DNA of 64,000 nt. It comes from Sequoia sempervirens. Taxonomy: Eukaryota > Streptophyta > Pinopsida > Cupressales > Cupressaceae. The notes under the pieces are model-generated. The model worked only from the letters and a program-made list of their open reading frames with translations, searched no databases and had not been told where the DNA came from. A program made the position numbers and the translations under genes. Shown piece by piece: positions 25,150 to 36,062 of this stretch (position 1 is its first letter; each line of letters begins with the position of its first letter). The stretch spans positions 159,348,635-159,412,634 of the forward strand of contig VDFB02047230.1 in NCBI GenBank assembly GCA_007258455.2, given 5' to 3'.

Positions 25150-25620
25150 ATTTTGGATTTATCTCTCACTGGTATGATCTTGACCAAAGAATGGTTCATC
25201 TTGGATGTCATGATTAAAGATAAGGTCTTGATCAAAGATTAGATCATGATCAATGATAGGATTATCATGGATGTTATAAATCGGATCTTGATAAAGGATT
25301 GGATTATCTCATATGTCAAAAATAGGATCTTGATCAAGGTTTTGATTAGCTTGGATTCATGATTGATCATCTATATATATATATATTTAGGTGTTGGAGT
25401 TTATTTCATCATGCTTTGGAATTTTCTCTTGACATAGATCTAATGGTTCAAACAATGGAATGTGATTTTGGATAATGACAACATTTTCTTGAATGGGCTT
25501 AGGATTTTGGATAGGAAGATTTTGAGTGAGCTTGATAGGCAATAGAGGGCATGATGGGGAGAGATTTTTGGATGAAATAGGATTAGAAATGTGATGGGAT
25601 TTCCTTACTTTGTTTGCATA
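25150..25620 (-). pseudogene. Decayed minus-strand ORF with short repeats
   Basis: The minus strand gives a stop-interrupted but protein-like frame. Between about 25345 and 25160 a degenerate unit of roughly 14-16 codons recurs, containing DNPI, QDPIYNIHDNP and DHDLIFDQD-like phrases. Upstream (25620-25430) is a Pro/Ile/Asn-rich segment. It lies where gag-pol would be expected in the surrounding Gypsy relative, but matches no domain I know. It might be an extra ORF of that element or simply repeat-expanded sequence. Confidence 0.3.
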
Positions 25621-25904
25621 TTGGAGTATAATATCCTTTATTATTAATCCTTAGAGAAAATACCTAAATGTCTCTTCATTAGTTTTTGGATTGAGATGGA
25701 GTGGATGGTAATAATTTAAAGGATGAAGGATTGCAATAGGAGATAGAGGTTACAATGTTTTCTTAGACTTGTGATGGGGATGATGATTTGGGATATGGTT
25801 TGGTGTTGAGGAAGGCTTTGGATGGAAGATTGGTTTCCTTGTTAAAGGTAGGAGAAGGAGAAATAATGAATGTTTGTTGGGGATCAATTTGGTATATCTT
25901 ATGT

Positions 25905-26185
25905 TAACTGGTTGTTGATATTAAGAGTAGATGGATGGATGACTAGAGCTTATGGTTTATTGGAAACATATTTGTTGTTAGAAAAGTGGTTGTTGGTATG
26001 GAGGGTAGATGAATGGGTAACTATGGATTATGGTTTATTATTATGGATGGTAAATTGATGGATGAACAAGGATTGTAGGTTGTTGGTATTGAGTATCAAT
26101 GGATAGGATACTAGGGATTGTAGGAGGTTGGTATTGAGGATAGATGGATAGATGAATAGGGACTATGGGTGGTTGGTATTAATGG
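25905..26185 (+). repeat. Degenerate tandem repeat (GTTGGTATTGAGG... units)
   Basis: About five units starting near 25908, 25985, 26075, 26120 and 26168, each with GTTGGTATTGAGGATAGATGG-like sequence followed by a GGGACTATGG-like part; spacing varies from about 45 to 90 bp. Part of the decayed element. Confidence 0.55.
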
Positions 26186-26810
26186 AACATATATGGCTGA
26201 CACTTGATTAAGGAAATAGAATCTAAGGTTTTGTCATAATAGGGGTTATACTCTAGTTGATCAACAAGGCTAACATCATCCTCATCATTAAAGGAGTATT
26301 TAGTTTGATTAAGGAGACTATCAAGGTAATATGAAGGCATGGTTATGAATTTGGATTAGGATGGTTGAGTTGGTGGATAAATTTTAGACACTAAACCATA
26401 GAAAGAGGTAAGAACAAATAATAAAGGACTTATATTTTTTGGTTTTTTGGAACTTATACTAAGAAAAAGATTAAAGATTAAAAATATAAGGCTCAAAAGG
26501 ATAAGGTCCCCATTTATATTTTGGATGGGGAGGTTCCAACCTAACATGAAAATCACAAATAAAATATCAACACGCTTATAATTAATCAAGTAGGAGTGAA
26601 ACTTTTCTAATGTTGACCCATAAGCCAAAGGTTAATAAACTTACATGTGAATGAATTGTTAGGCATCATAATCCCAAAGGGTGAAGAATCCCTTACTGAA
26701 GGTTGCTAAAATTGTTACCTTGGTTAGCTCTATCGCATCACATGGAGGTACATTATGAGTAACTACAAGGTGTGATATTCCTCCCTTGCACTGCACCAAA
26801 AGATAACTTA

Positions 26811-27200
26811 AGCACTCAAACTAGGCTATGTAGGTTATCCAAGGGAATCCTCAATATGCCACATGGTAATGTGAGGCCTAATCCATGAATTTGAAAGTGT
26901 AAAGATGTCAAACAATCAAGAGAATTGGGTAATCCACCCTTCTCCTTCACTTACCCAAGGTGTAAAGTTCTTGGGGGCTTAACTTGAATGATAAATTCAC
27001 AACTTCCAAGAGGCATGTCTTCCAATTTACCACCCGTTATTTATACTTTGCTAGAACACTGGAGTTGAGATTGTCCTCTAAGGTGATGAAATCCCTATGC
27101 ATACCCCTTAAAAATAAAAATAAAAAAAGTGGTATTTCTAATTCTTGAGATCACATAAACATATAAGAAAAGTACATACATACACACCCTTAAGTATGAG
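26811..27200. other. Non-coding DNA next to the decayed element
   Basis: Could be the outer (5') LTR of the minus-strand relative, but no match to 21420-21801 was seen. No gene. Confidence 0.3.
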
Positions 27201-27842
27201 TAGTTGGTGTTGTCATTGATGTCAATAGGTTATGCTCAAGTGTTTTCATTGATTTCAAATGGTAATGGTTGATAAGTTATGATGATGCTTTGATTAGTTT
27301 CATTATGTTTTCATTAGTAAGTGCTACTCATGTCAACCTCTAGTTTCACTTTGATAAGCTTCTATTTATGGTTGTATAACTATGTTGCAATTGTTTTGAT
27401 GATGTTGAGGAATTTTTGAAGATGATCATTATATGTCTCTGGTGCTTGATTTCCAAATGCTTTTGAGAAAATTTGAATAAAAGAGGAAACAATGTGTTGT
27501 AGAGGTTTTCTAGCATACAAAGTGGTGTTCTGGTTTTTTCTCCATATTTTTTTTATTGAAGATCCACTTGTGTGGTTTGGATATGTTGATTAGAGGTGTT
27601 CATAGGTGTTCTATCAAAAAATTATTGGTCTAGATTGTTGTCCTGGATAAGTTGTGTTCACTAGTGTGTGAGTTGTGTTTGTAGTGTTACTTGAGAGAAA
27701 TGGTTTTACTTTGCATTTCTCTACAATTTGGTTTTTGGTCTTGCAATTTTGGAAGTGTGCTGACAAGGTTCATATCTTCCTTCAATTGAAGTTGTTCATG
27801 GTTTGGTGCTCTGCAAGGTGGTTTCTTGAGTTACAATGTGTG

Positions 27843-28241
27843 TGTTGGTGTGAATAAATGTCTTGTACCTAGTTAATTCACTTACTAGGGACTTAGGGGA
27901 CATATTCACATGTTAAGTTTACTTAGGTGATAAGATTCTTTCTAGAAGGTGTTATTTGTTATCTTATTTTTTGACAACTAACACATGTTACCTAGGTAGT
28001 TGTGATAAGTTGTCTCATATCATAAGATCAAAATACTTGTCATAATCTTATGACATCTTATGTCTCACCTTGGCTATATAACCAAGGGGTCTCTACTACA
28101 TTGTACACACAACTCCATTGATTCTTTTTGCATTCATTGATAGGAATATAGTTTATTTTTACCATATTGCTCTTTTGAGTATTTTGTGCTTTCCATAGGC
28201 CTTTAGATCTTGGGTGACTATCTCCATAGCCAAATATTACA
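27843..28241 (+). repeat. Left LTR of 2.55-kb element (399 bp)
   Basis: Begins TGTTGGTGTGAATAAATG and ends CAAATATTACA. It contains CCTTGGCTATATAACCAAGG (about 28069-28088), a TATA-like core framed by a 6-bp inverted repeat. It matches 29984-30396 closely. Confidence 0.9.
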
Positions 28242-28253
28242 TGGTATCAGAGC
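28242..28253 (+). other. Primer binding site (initiator tRNA-Met type)
   Basis: TGGTATCAGAGC immediately after the left LTR; the standard priming site of plant Copia elements. Confidence 0.9.
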
Positions 28254-29983
28254 AAGTTGAGTGCCTTTGGTTAGTCTTTTGAGAGATATTGAATGAAAAT
28301 CTTGTATTTTATTGAAGAATTGAGTATGCTCTTCTCTTGCATCTTTGGATGATCTGGAGAATCAGAAAGGTGTGATAAAAATACTAGATTTTGGGGAGGT
28401 TTCTTTTTTGGTTTTATATTGCAAGTGCATTTTGGGAGTTTTTTGTATCAGATCTGAGCTCACTAATGCATTTGGAGCATCCAAGAAATTCAATTTTTCC
28501 TTTTGTTTCCTCCTGGTTGGACATTGGAGGCCAAATCTGGTTTGAAGTTTGAAGGTGGTTGCCAAATCCATGAGGTAGCCATATTTTTGGAGTATTTTGA
28601 GTCAAAAGTAATACTTCCATCACATCCAGAAGGCCCAATAACCCCAAGATCGATTACCAAATCGTCGAATTTGGACAAAGTTACTCTCAGAGGAAAAAGA
28701 AATTACCACCCCCATGACCTTTTTTTTTTTAATATTTTTTTTAATTATTATTTTTAAATAAACAAAAATTAATAGTTTTTAATAAATAAAACTTTTTAAG
28801 TTTTTTTTAATATATTTTTATTAAAGTTTTTTAATAATTAAAAAAAAAATCTTTATTAATATTTTAATAAAATTTTTTCAATAAAAAAATTATATTTTCT
28901 TGCCTCCTAATTGAACCTTATCCTGCACTATTCGCTCCTCTAACTGGCAATCAAATGGGGTCAGTTGTTCTTACTGACTTCCATCTGGAGGGCATCTTTC
29001 ACAATCTTCTACTTCGAGGCATATTTTGCATGGCTTCTTCATTAGCATTTCTAGATTTGCATCATGATTGTTGTTCTCCTCTTTGTAATGTTGTAATTGC
29101 ACTAAATAAAGTACCACAATCTTGTTATTTCAATGTACTGTGTCATATTTTTTGCTTCTTTGGATTGATCTATGTATCCAATGTTAGTTCCTATATACTT
29201 AGTGAATGCAGTGGCTAGTTACCCATGCATTTTAGTGTGATGGACTAGATACCATATAGACACTCTTATTTTGGAAGCAATCTACCTATCTTCAAAAGTT
29301 TGGTTCTACATCCAAAGACTTGGTACATGTCTCTAAGTTGTGATAGGGATATACCAATCTGTCAAGAGAGTGTCGAGTTGATACTCATGAAGTTGTCTCC
29401 TTGGTTCTGACCTTATTCCTATTGCAGTGTGGATTCATCTATAGTTCTTCATCGACATATTTTGCGATTACTCATGAGTTGACAGTTTCAGTTCAAACAC
29501 TGTTTATGGTGGCATCTTTTGTAGTTGTACCTGAGTCATTCTATCAGCGCTTGTCACAATTTTGCATTCTTTTGGAGCAGCATTTGGAGCACCCGTCATC
29601 ATTTTTGGTCTGCTCTACATCATTCTTCACATTGTTCTACACTATCTCCTTCAGTTAAGATTGGGGACTCTTAACATTGTGACATTTGAGCTAAGACACT
29701 CCATTCAGGGGGGTCACTTGACCTTCTACATTCTCTTATGGGGGGGACCTTTTCCTCACTTGAGGTTTTGTCCTTCTCATCTTTTTGAGAATAGTTTTTT
29801 AACTGGTTTCTCTCCTTTGGGGGGAGATTTTTGTCCCACTAGGTTTTCTCCTTTTCCTCGCTTGTGAGGGATTGCATTGCATTTGTACATGGGTACCTAA
29901 CATGGCCCAATAGCTGGGACCCATCTTTGCATCTTGGTGCCATTTGCATAATAATCTTCTCCCTAAGTGAAACTTAGGGGGGA

Positions 29984-30396
29984 TGTTGATGTGAATAAAT
30001 GTCTTGTACCTAGTTGATTCACTTACTAGGGACTTAGGGGACATATTCACATGTTAAGTTTACTTAGGTCGTAAGATTCTTTCTAGAAGGTGTTAGTTGT
30101 CATTACTTGTTAACTTATCTTTTGACAACTAACACATGTGACCTAGGTAGTTGTGATAAGTTGTCTCATATCATAAGATTAAGACATTTGTCATAATCTT
30201 ATTACATCTTATGTCTTACCTTGGCTATATAAGCAAGGGGTCTCTACTACATTGTACACACAACTTCATTGATTCTTTTTGCATTCATTGATAGGAATAC
30301 AGTTTATTCTTGTCATATTGATCTTCTGAGTATTTTGTGCTTTCCATAGGCTTTTAGATCTTGCGTGATTGTCTCCATAATTAGCCAAATCTTATA
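29984..30396 (+). repeat. Right LTR of 2.55-kb element
   Basis: Begins TGTTGATGTGAATAAATG just after the G-rich polypurine tract and ends CAAATCTTATA (decayed CA end). It is longer than the left copy by small indels, and repeats the framed TATA motif (CCTTGGCTATATAAGCAAGG). Confidence 0.9.
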
Positions 30397-31069
30397 GTAT
30401 GGAAGGTTTTTTTAGTGTACTAGGTGTGTGCATTCTTCAAGTGAAAGTTGTTGAAAAGGAATTTGTTGAATTTCAAGGTATCTATGGAATTTTCTAGATT
30501 GTGTTCAAGTGTTGTGTTTGGTATGTGAGTCGTCTTTGGATTTTAGGAAGCATGTACTAAAATGTTAATGGTGTTTACATAGGTTTGACTGACCTTGGGT
30601 GTTACACTAATTGTGGATTTGTTTTGATGATTGTAGAAGTGTGGCATGGTTATATGTATGATTTGGGTCTGAGTTAAGATGTGGTATGGTTCACCTTGAT
30701 TCCTTTCCATGATGAGAATGCTTGGTGCTAACCTAATTTCAATTTTCATGCTTGAGGTGCATAGCCGACCTTGGAGAATGTTTTCAAGGTCAAAGAAGGT
30801 ATAAATAAGTGTTGTGTTGACGGAGGATTGAGTAGAGAGTGTGATTCAAATTTTAGAGTTATGAAGTACAGTGTGAGTTTTAATGAGTTAGACCAATGGA
30901 AGCAATGAGTAGAAGGTTTCTACAATCTTTAGAGAGGTTGTGAATGTGTTGGTTATGCTTTGATGGACTTTTGTGTTGCATTGAGATGGATTTCTCACTA
31001 TAATATTCTTCTTTCTTCTTTTTTGTAATATGGTGGTGAGCCCTTCTTTATTTTGGGCAATGAGCCCTT

Positions 31070-32419
31070 TGTTGGGAATAGGATGTCATTTAATTACAAT
31101 CCTAAACATTGCTTCATGCATCTCCTAAGTCCTTGGAAAGTGTTCCCCAACACTAGGATTAGAAAGAGATTAAATTTGAATGAAATGAACATGTTAATTG
31201 ACATTTTTAATTAATTCTAAATGATAAGAACATGTGGGGACACCCATGAAGAGCTCCTACAAAATAGGAGCACATGGGGCACCCACATGGAATTTGGAAC
31301 TCACCTTGAGTTAAGTTAACTATTTGGAGTAAAAGATAACACTTCAGTAATGCATGTAAAGATCCTAGAAGTTAGGGATTGATGTTTACATGCATAGAGT
31401 TTAGTTCAGTTCAGTTCATATCAGTTTAGTTCAATTCAGTTCAGTTCAGTTTAGTTTAGTTCAATTTAGTTTAGTTTAGTTCAGTTTAGTATCAGTTCAA
31501 TTCAGTTTAGTTCAATTCAATTCAGTTCAGTTCAATTATGGTTCAGTTATTTTCAGTTGCATGTAGTTAGTTTCAATTGAATGCTAGTTGACTTCAATTG
31601 ACTCAGAATGCATGACTAATGACTTGAGTTGCATGACAGATAACAAGTGATACATTTAGTTAAGTGGGGATGATCAATCATGCATGGTATTTGCATGAAT
31701 GGAGAGATATGTTTCAGTTAACAAAGATTGACTTGGACCCACCTTGGGCACCCAAGTTGGCATCTTGGATTTGACACTTTTACGTGATAAGATATTTTAT
31801 AAGGCTGAGTTAAGTGGGCCCATTCTTGGGGGCCAACTTTGAGGATAAGCTTAGAAGATATCTTCGGAATCAAGGTTGAGTTATGACTTCAGTTTGGGAC
31901 ATCCAAATGGATGAAGCACTTGTTTTGACATTGTTCTTCACAGTAGAACTCTACTTGCAAAGAATATACATGAGTTTTGTGAGATAAGAATTATGCTTCG
32001 TAATTGTAAACTTTTTGGAGTTTACAAGGCTCGTTATTTTCTATATATTGCAACAAGTTGAAGAGAGTTTATCAAATTTTATTGCAGGTTGTGAAGAAGA
32101 ATTGTTGAAGGCAAAAGAAGCATCTCAAGGAAGGATTGATAAAGACTTATTGTAATCTTGTTCTAAGGTTAAATAATACAAGCACTATTGATTCTTGGTG
32201 GAGTTTTTTCCCGAAAGGGTTTCTCCATGGTATATGCTATGTAACTTCTTTCTTTTGGTCTTATTCTTCTACAATATTTTGTCTACTTCTACAAATGGTA
32301 AAATGAATCTAAACAGGTAATCATCCACAAAGAAATTGTAACAAAGAATACTTAATTAGATCTACAGCTACAATAGTTTTACAAGTTTTAAAGTTACATA
32401 ATTACCTCCATATTCAACA
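31070..32419 (+). repeat. Left LTR of the deleted Copia (1350 bp)
   Basis: Near-identical to 34405-35757 apart from scattered substitutions and small indels. It contains a pentanucleotide-like array (TTCAG/TTTAG) at about 31400-31550 and a TATA-like TCTATATATTG near 32040. Confidence 0.92.
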
Positions 32420-32547
32420 TTTGGTATCGGAGTTGAGGTTGGGTAGAGTTTGGGATGCCTTTCTCTTAAAATTTTGAAGGTTTTTTGGCTGTAGTGGGAG
32501 ATTTTACTATTGTGTTATTGTTGATTTTGGAAAATAAGTTTGTTACA

Positions 32548-33366
32548 ATGAGTTTTAATTCTCGTTTAGATATTGAAAGATTCAATGGATCTAATTATGA
32601 GATGTGGAAACTAAAAATGGAGGATCTCCTTGAAGAGAGAGATCAATGGTTAGTTGTTGGTAATGAGACAAAGTCACCTACAACAATGTCCAATGAGGAT
32701 TGGGCTAAGCTTCATAAGAAGGCAAGAGCGACCATAAGATTATGTCTTGTTGATGTTGTTCTCTTGAATGTTTCAGAAGAAACTATTGCATAGAAGTTGT
32801 GGAAGAGAATAGGTGATATCTATCAAACCAAAAGTCTTACTAATAAGTTGTATCTAAAAAGATAGTTGTATTCTTTAAAGATGAAAGATGGTGATTATGT
32901 TGCAAATCATTTGAATGCTTTTAATTTGATTCTAAGTTAGTTAGCATCTATAGATGTAAAGCTAGAAGATGAAAATAAATGCATATTATTACTTTGTTCT
33001 TTACCAGAATCTTGGGAAAATCTAATTGTTTCTATCAATGGTAGTGGTGCAGATCTGAAGATGGACAATATAATTCCTACTCTCCTATCAAAGGAGATGA
33101 GGAGAAAGTATAGAACAGAAATCCAAGATGCCTTGTTTGTAAAACTAGACCTGAGAAAAAGGAACCTAAGGGAGACAAGGAAGGGAAGGGTAAGTTAGAA
33201 GGACGGAGTAAGGTAAAATGTTGGAACTATGGTAAACCGAGACATGTGAAGAAGAATTGTAGGAACAAGAAAAATAGTTTTGATTCTTCTACAAAGGAAT
33301 CCTCGGATGAAAGTAAGCATGCTTTGATCATTTCATGTAAAAATATTAGTAATGACTCTTTGCTTG
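32548..33366 (+). pseudogene. Copia gag (UBN2 type), broken
   Basis: Gag capsid-type protein of a Copia element. The ATG at 32548 opens MSFNSRLDIERFNGSNYEMW, matching the N-terminal start of plant Copia gag (UBN2 family), which assembles the virus-like particle. In-frame stops occur near 32791, 32864 and 32938. The capsid part continues to about 33050 (LCSLPESWENLI is the typical C-terminal capsid phrase). A zinc knuckle follows at 33219-33260, reading CWNYGKPRHVKKNC: the second Cys of CX2CX4HX4C is replaced by Tyr. The frame runs out at about 33366, where the foreign segment begins. Length up to there is close to a whole Copia gag. No protease motif follows. Confidence 0.85.
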
Positions 33367-33369
33367 ATA

Positions 33370-33840
33370 TTAAAGTGTGGTCTTCATGAGGAGGATGGTA
33401 GTCATGATGCCATGTGTAGCTCGTACCACGGTTCAATGGGAGTTGTTAGTAGTGACATGGATGCATCATTGGTAAGGTTATCTTCATGTGATTAGGGATA
33501 TGATTTTTTCTTGGTTTAGAGTGGTTGCTATTATGTCATGGTTTACTCTTGATATGCATTTAGAGTTTGGCATGGTACTTGTTCTCTTGAAACTAGGATG
33601 TATATATGTTATGGTGCATGTGATCTCCTAGTAGGAGATGGTTAGATCATGTTGTCATGTTTATGTTCATGATTCATGATTGGAGCTTTGACATTGATCT
33701 TGTGTAGTTCTCTTAAGTATTGGGTGCATTAATCATTTGCTTGATTACTTCATGATAGTGTTATATTGCATTTGGAGTTTGGCATGGATTGGTTGGTTAC
33801 AGGTCCTCATGGATACTTGGAGAAATAGGTGAGGCTTGAG
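33370..33840 (+). repeat. Foreign segment shared with 39018-39475
   Basis: About 0.45 kb of TG-rich non-coding sequence (for example GGATGGTAGTCATGATGC, AGGAGATGGTTAGATCATGTTGTCATGTTTATGTTC) that replaces protease-integrase-RT in the deleted Copia. The same segment occurs at 39018-39475 within the LARD-like element. Direction of transfer is unknown; a template switch during reverse transcription would explain it. Confidence 0.75.
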
Positions 33841-33959
33841 TTCTCTTATGGTAAGAGATATATGTTGGAATGGTTACTTGTAAGAAAAGTTATTTTCAAC
33901 AGTAAATATCAAGAATCCTACACCTTGGTTGGACGTGAGTTCAACACACTCGGTCGTTT

Positions 33960-34238
33960 CACATACCTTCAAAGAGGAAATTTGGATACAGAGACTTGGG
34001 AAAGGCATTGGTTTTAATTGCAAGTAAGTTAAACTTGAATGTGATAGTCAAAGTGCTATTTGTTTACTCAAAAATCCTATGTATCATGCTCGTACTAAGC
34101 ATGGTTGATGTTCAATATCACTTTGTGCAAGAAATGGTTGAGAGTGGGAAGGTATTAATTGAGAAAGTTGACACTTTAATTAATGTTGTAGATTATCTTA
34201 TGAAACAAGTTCCTACAGATAAGTTCTCTTGGTTTTGA
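33960..34238 (+). pseudogene. Copia pol C-terminus (RNase H), frameshifted
   Basis: Last part of a Copia RNase H domain. Around 34040-34105 one frame reads CDSQSAICLLKNPMYHARTK, the usual third catalytic-Asp region. The frame then shifts by the 'KH' codons and continues as VDVQYHFVQEMVESGKV and later PTDKFSWF, the typical pol C-terminus before the polypurine tract. The rest of RNase H and all of RT are missing. It ends about 165 bp before the right LTR. Confidence 0.8.
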
Positions 34239-34404
34239 GTATTAATCATTTGCTTGGAGCTTCATGATTATACAGGTTGCATTTGAAGTTGGCATGGATT
34301 GATTAGTTGGTGTAGGAAGGCCATTGGCCGTGAGTCTTGTACTTGATTTATAATAATGATTTCTTGTTTAGAATAATTGCAATGTATAATGTCAAGTGGG
34401 AGAA

Positions 34405-35757
34405 TGTTGGGAATAGGATGCCATTTAATTGTAATCCTAAACATTATTTGATGTATCTCCTAAGTCCTTGGAAAGTGTTCCCCAACACTAGGATTAGAAA
34501 GATATTAAATTCAAATGAAATGAACATGATAATTGACATTTGTAATGAATTCTAAATGATAAGAACATGTGGGGACGCCCATGAAGAGCTCCTACAAAAT
34601 AGGAACACATGGGGCACCACATGGAAGGTGGAACTCACCTTGAGTTAAGTTAATTGTTTGGAGTAAAAGATAACACTTTAGTAATGCATGTAAAGATCCT
34701 AGAAGTTAGGGATTGATGTTTACATGCATGGAGTTCAGTTCAATTTAGTTCAATTCATATTAGTTCAGTTCAATTCAGTTCAGCTCAATTTAGTTTAGTT
34801 CAATTTAGTTCAGCTCAATTTAGTTCAGTTCAGTATCAGTTCAATTCAGTTAAGTTCAGTTCAGTTTAGTTATGGTTTAGTTATCTTCAATTGCATGTAG
34901 TTAGTTTCAGTTGAATGCTAGTTGAATTCAACTGACTTGGAATGCATGACTAATGACTTGAGTTGCATGATAGATAATAGGTGATACATTCAGTTAAGTG
35001 GGGATGATCAATCATGCATGTTATTTGCATAATGATGGAGAGATATGTTTCAATTAACAGAGATTGACTTGGACCCACCTTGGGTGCCCAAGTTGGCATC
35101 TTGGAGTTGACACTTTTGCATGATAAAATATTTTATAAGGCTGAGTTAAGTGGGCCCATTCTTGGGCGCCAACTTTGAGGATAAGCTTAGTTCAGATATC
35201 TTCGGAATCAAGGTTGAGTTATGACTTTAGTTTGGGACGCCCAAATGGATGAAGCACTTGTTTTGACATTGTTCTTCACGGTAGAACTCTACTTGCAAAG
35301 AATAGGTGTGGGTTTTGTGAGATAAGCATTGTGTTTTATAAATTTAAACTTTTTGGAGTTTACAAGGCTCATTATTGTCTATATATTGCAGCAAGTTGAA
35401 GAGAGATTATCAAATTTTATTGCAGGTTGTGAAGAAGAATTGTTGAAGGCAAAAGAAGCATCTCAAGGAATGATTGATAAAGAATTATTGTAATATTGTT
35501 CTAAGGTTAAATAATACAAGCACTATTGATTCTTGGTGGATTTTTTTCCCGAAAGGGTTTCTCCATGGTATATGTTGTGTAACTTCTTTCTTCTAGTCTT
35601 ATTCTTCTATAATCTTTTGTCTACTTCTACAAATGGTAAAATGAATCTAAAAAGATAATCATCCACAAAGAAATTGTAACAAAGAATACTTAATTAGATC
35701 TACAGCTACAATAGTTTTACAAGTTTTAAAGCTACATAATTACCTCCATATTCAACA
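34405..35757 (+). repeat. Right LTR of the deleted Copia (1353 bp)
   Basis: Preceded by CAAGTGGGAGAA (polypurine tract). It pairs with 31070-32419, and contains the same TTCAG/TTTAG pentanucleotide array (34735-34870). Ends CATATTCAACA before TSD CCCTT. Confidence 0.92.
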
Positions 35758-36042
35758 CCCTTTGGCAGTGATCCTTTTTGTATTTCTTATAGCAATTACT
35801 TTACATTGTGAGCTAATCCTCATCGTGGTTTTTCCCTTCTTGGGTTTTCCACATAAATCTGGTGTTCTATTGTGCATGGTGTTTATGTGTTTCAGTTCTA
35901 TTATTTGCTTTCATGTTAAATCATTCTAACAAATTAAGGGTTAATTAAGTTGATGTGGATTTGGATTTTTATGAGGGTTTTGATATTTTAATGTACAAAT
36001 GATTCACTCCCCCTCTCAATTGTCTTGTGTGTATTCAATAAT

Positions 36043-36057
36043 TGGTATCAGAGCAAG
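36043..36057 (+). other. Primer binding site of the host Copia
   Basis: TGGTATCAGAGCAAG two bases after the host LTR end; initiator tRNA-Met type. The LARD-like element is inserted only five bases further on, which separates the primer site from gag. Confidence 0.85.
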
Positions 36058-36062
36058 ATTCT

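Larger units (their letters stand above)
21346..26810 (-). mobile_element. Decayed minus-strand Gypsy relative (Tat-like), no pol
   Basis: The segment GGAATATTTTAAGTGTCTAT at 21781 matches the inner edge of the 43-62 kb element's 3' LTR (44578-44617), including the following purine-rich tract (minus strand CAAAGAGGGTAAAA), so 21801/21802 is the 3' LTR boundary of a relative. Further matches: 23566-23765 carries two versions of the 'CCAAGTTTTCA...GGTACTT' stretch found at 49875-49950. At 26787-26808 the minus strand reads TTTTGGTGCAGTGCAAGGGA, resembling the primer-site region of the larger element. No gag, RT or integrase motif is recognisable. LTR outer ends were not found. Extent is approximate. 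Confidence 0.45.
27843..30396 (+). mobile_element. Non-autonomous LTR element, 2554 bp
   Basis: Two LTRs (27843-28241 and 29984-30396) enclose 1742 bp. A primer binding site TGGTATCAGAGC (28242-28253) complementary to initiator tRNA-Met follows the left LTR directly, and a polypurine tract (CTTAGGGGGGA, to 29983) precedes the right LTR. Flanks GTGTG (27838-27842) and GTATG (30397-30401) are a 5-bp target duplication with one mismatch. The interior contains no gag, protease, RT or integrase motif, only short unrecognised ORFs and poly-T/AT stretches (28720-28890). It must have been mobilised by proteins of another, probably Copia, element. Confidence 0.85.
31070..35757 (+). mobile_element. Copia element with pol deleted (4688 bp)
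   Basis: LTRs 31070-32419 and 34405-35757 begin TGTTGGGAATAGGATG and end ATTCAACA. The target duplication CCCTT is perfect (31065-31069 and 35758-35762). A primer site TGGTATCGGAGTTGAGG (32422-32438) follows the left LTR and a polypurine tract CAAGTGGGAGAA precedes the right LTR. The 2-kb interior keeps the gag start and the very end of pol (RNase H), while protease, integrase and RT are missing. In their place is a 0.45-kb segment shared with the element at 36063-41516. Inserted in the host Copia LTR. Confidence 0.92.
27201..36040 (+). repeat. 5' LTR of the host Copia, interrupted twice
   Basis: Starts near TAGTTGGTGTTGTCATTGAT (a decayed TG start) and ends with ACTCCCCCTCTCAATTG...ATTCAATA before the primer site. 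Its own sequence is 27201-27842, 30402-31069 and 35763-36040, together about 1.59 kb. Two retroelements are inserted in it, each with a 5-bp target duplication. Confidence 0.65.

Noticed and set aside
26809..27200. 5' LTR of the decayed element at 21.3-26.8 kb
   Set aside because: No similarity to the presumed 3' LTR end (21420-21801) could be found by eye, so no LTR pair is claimed.
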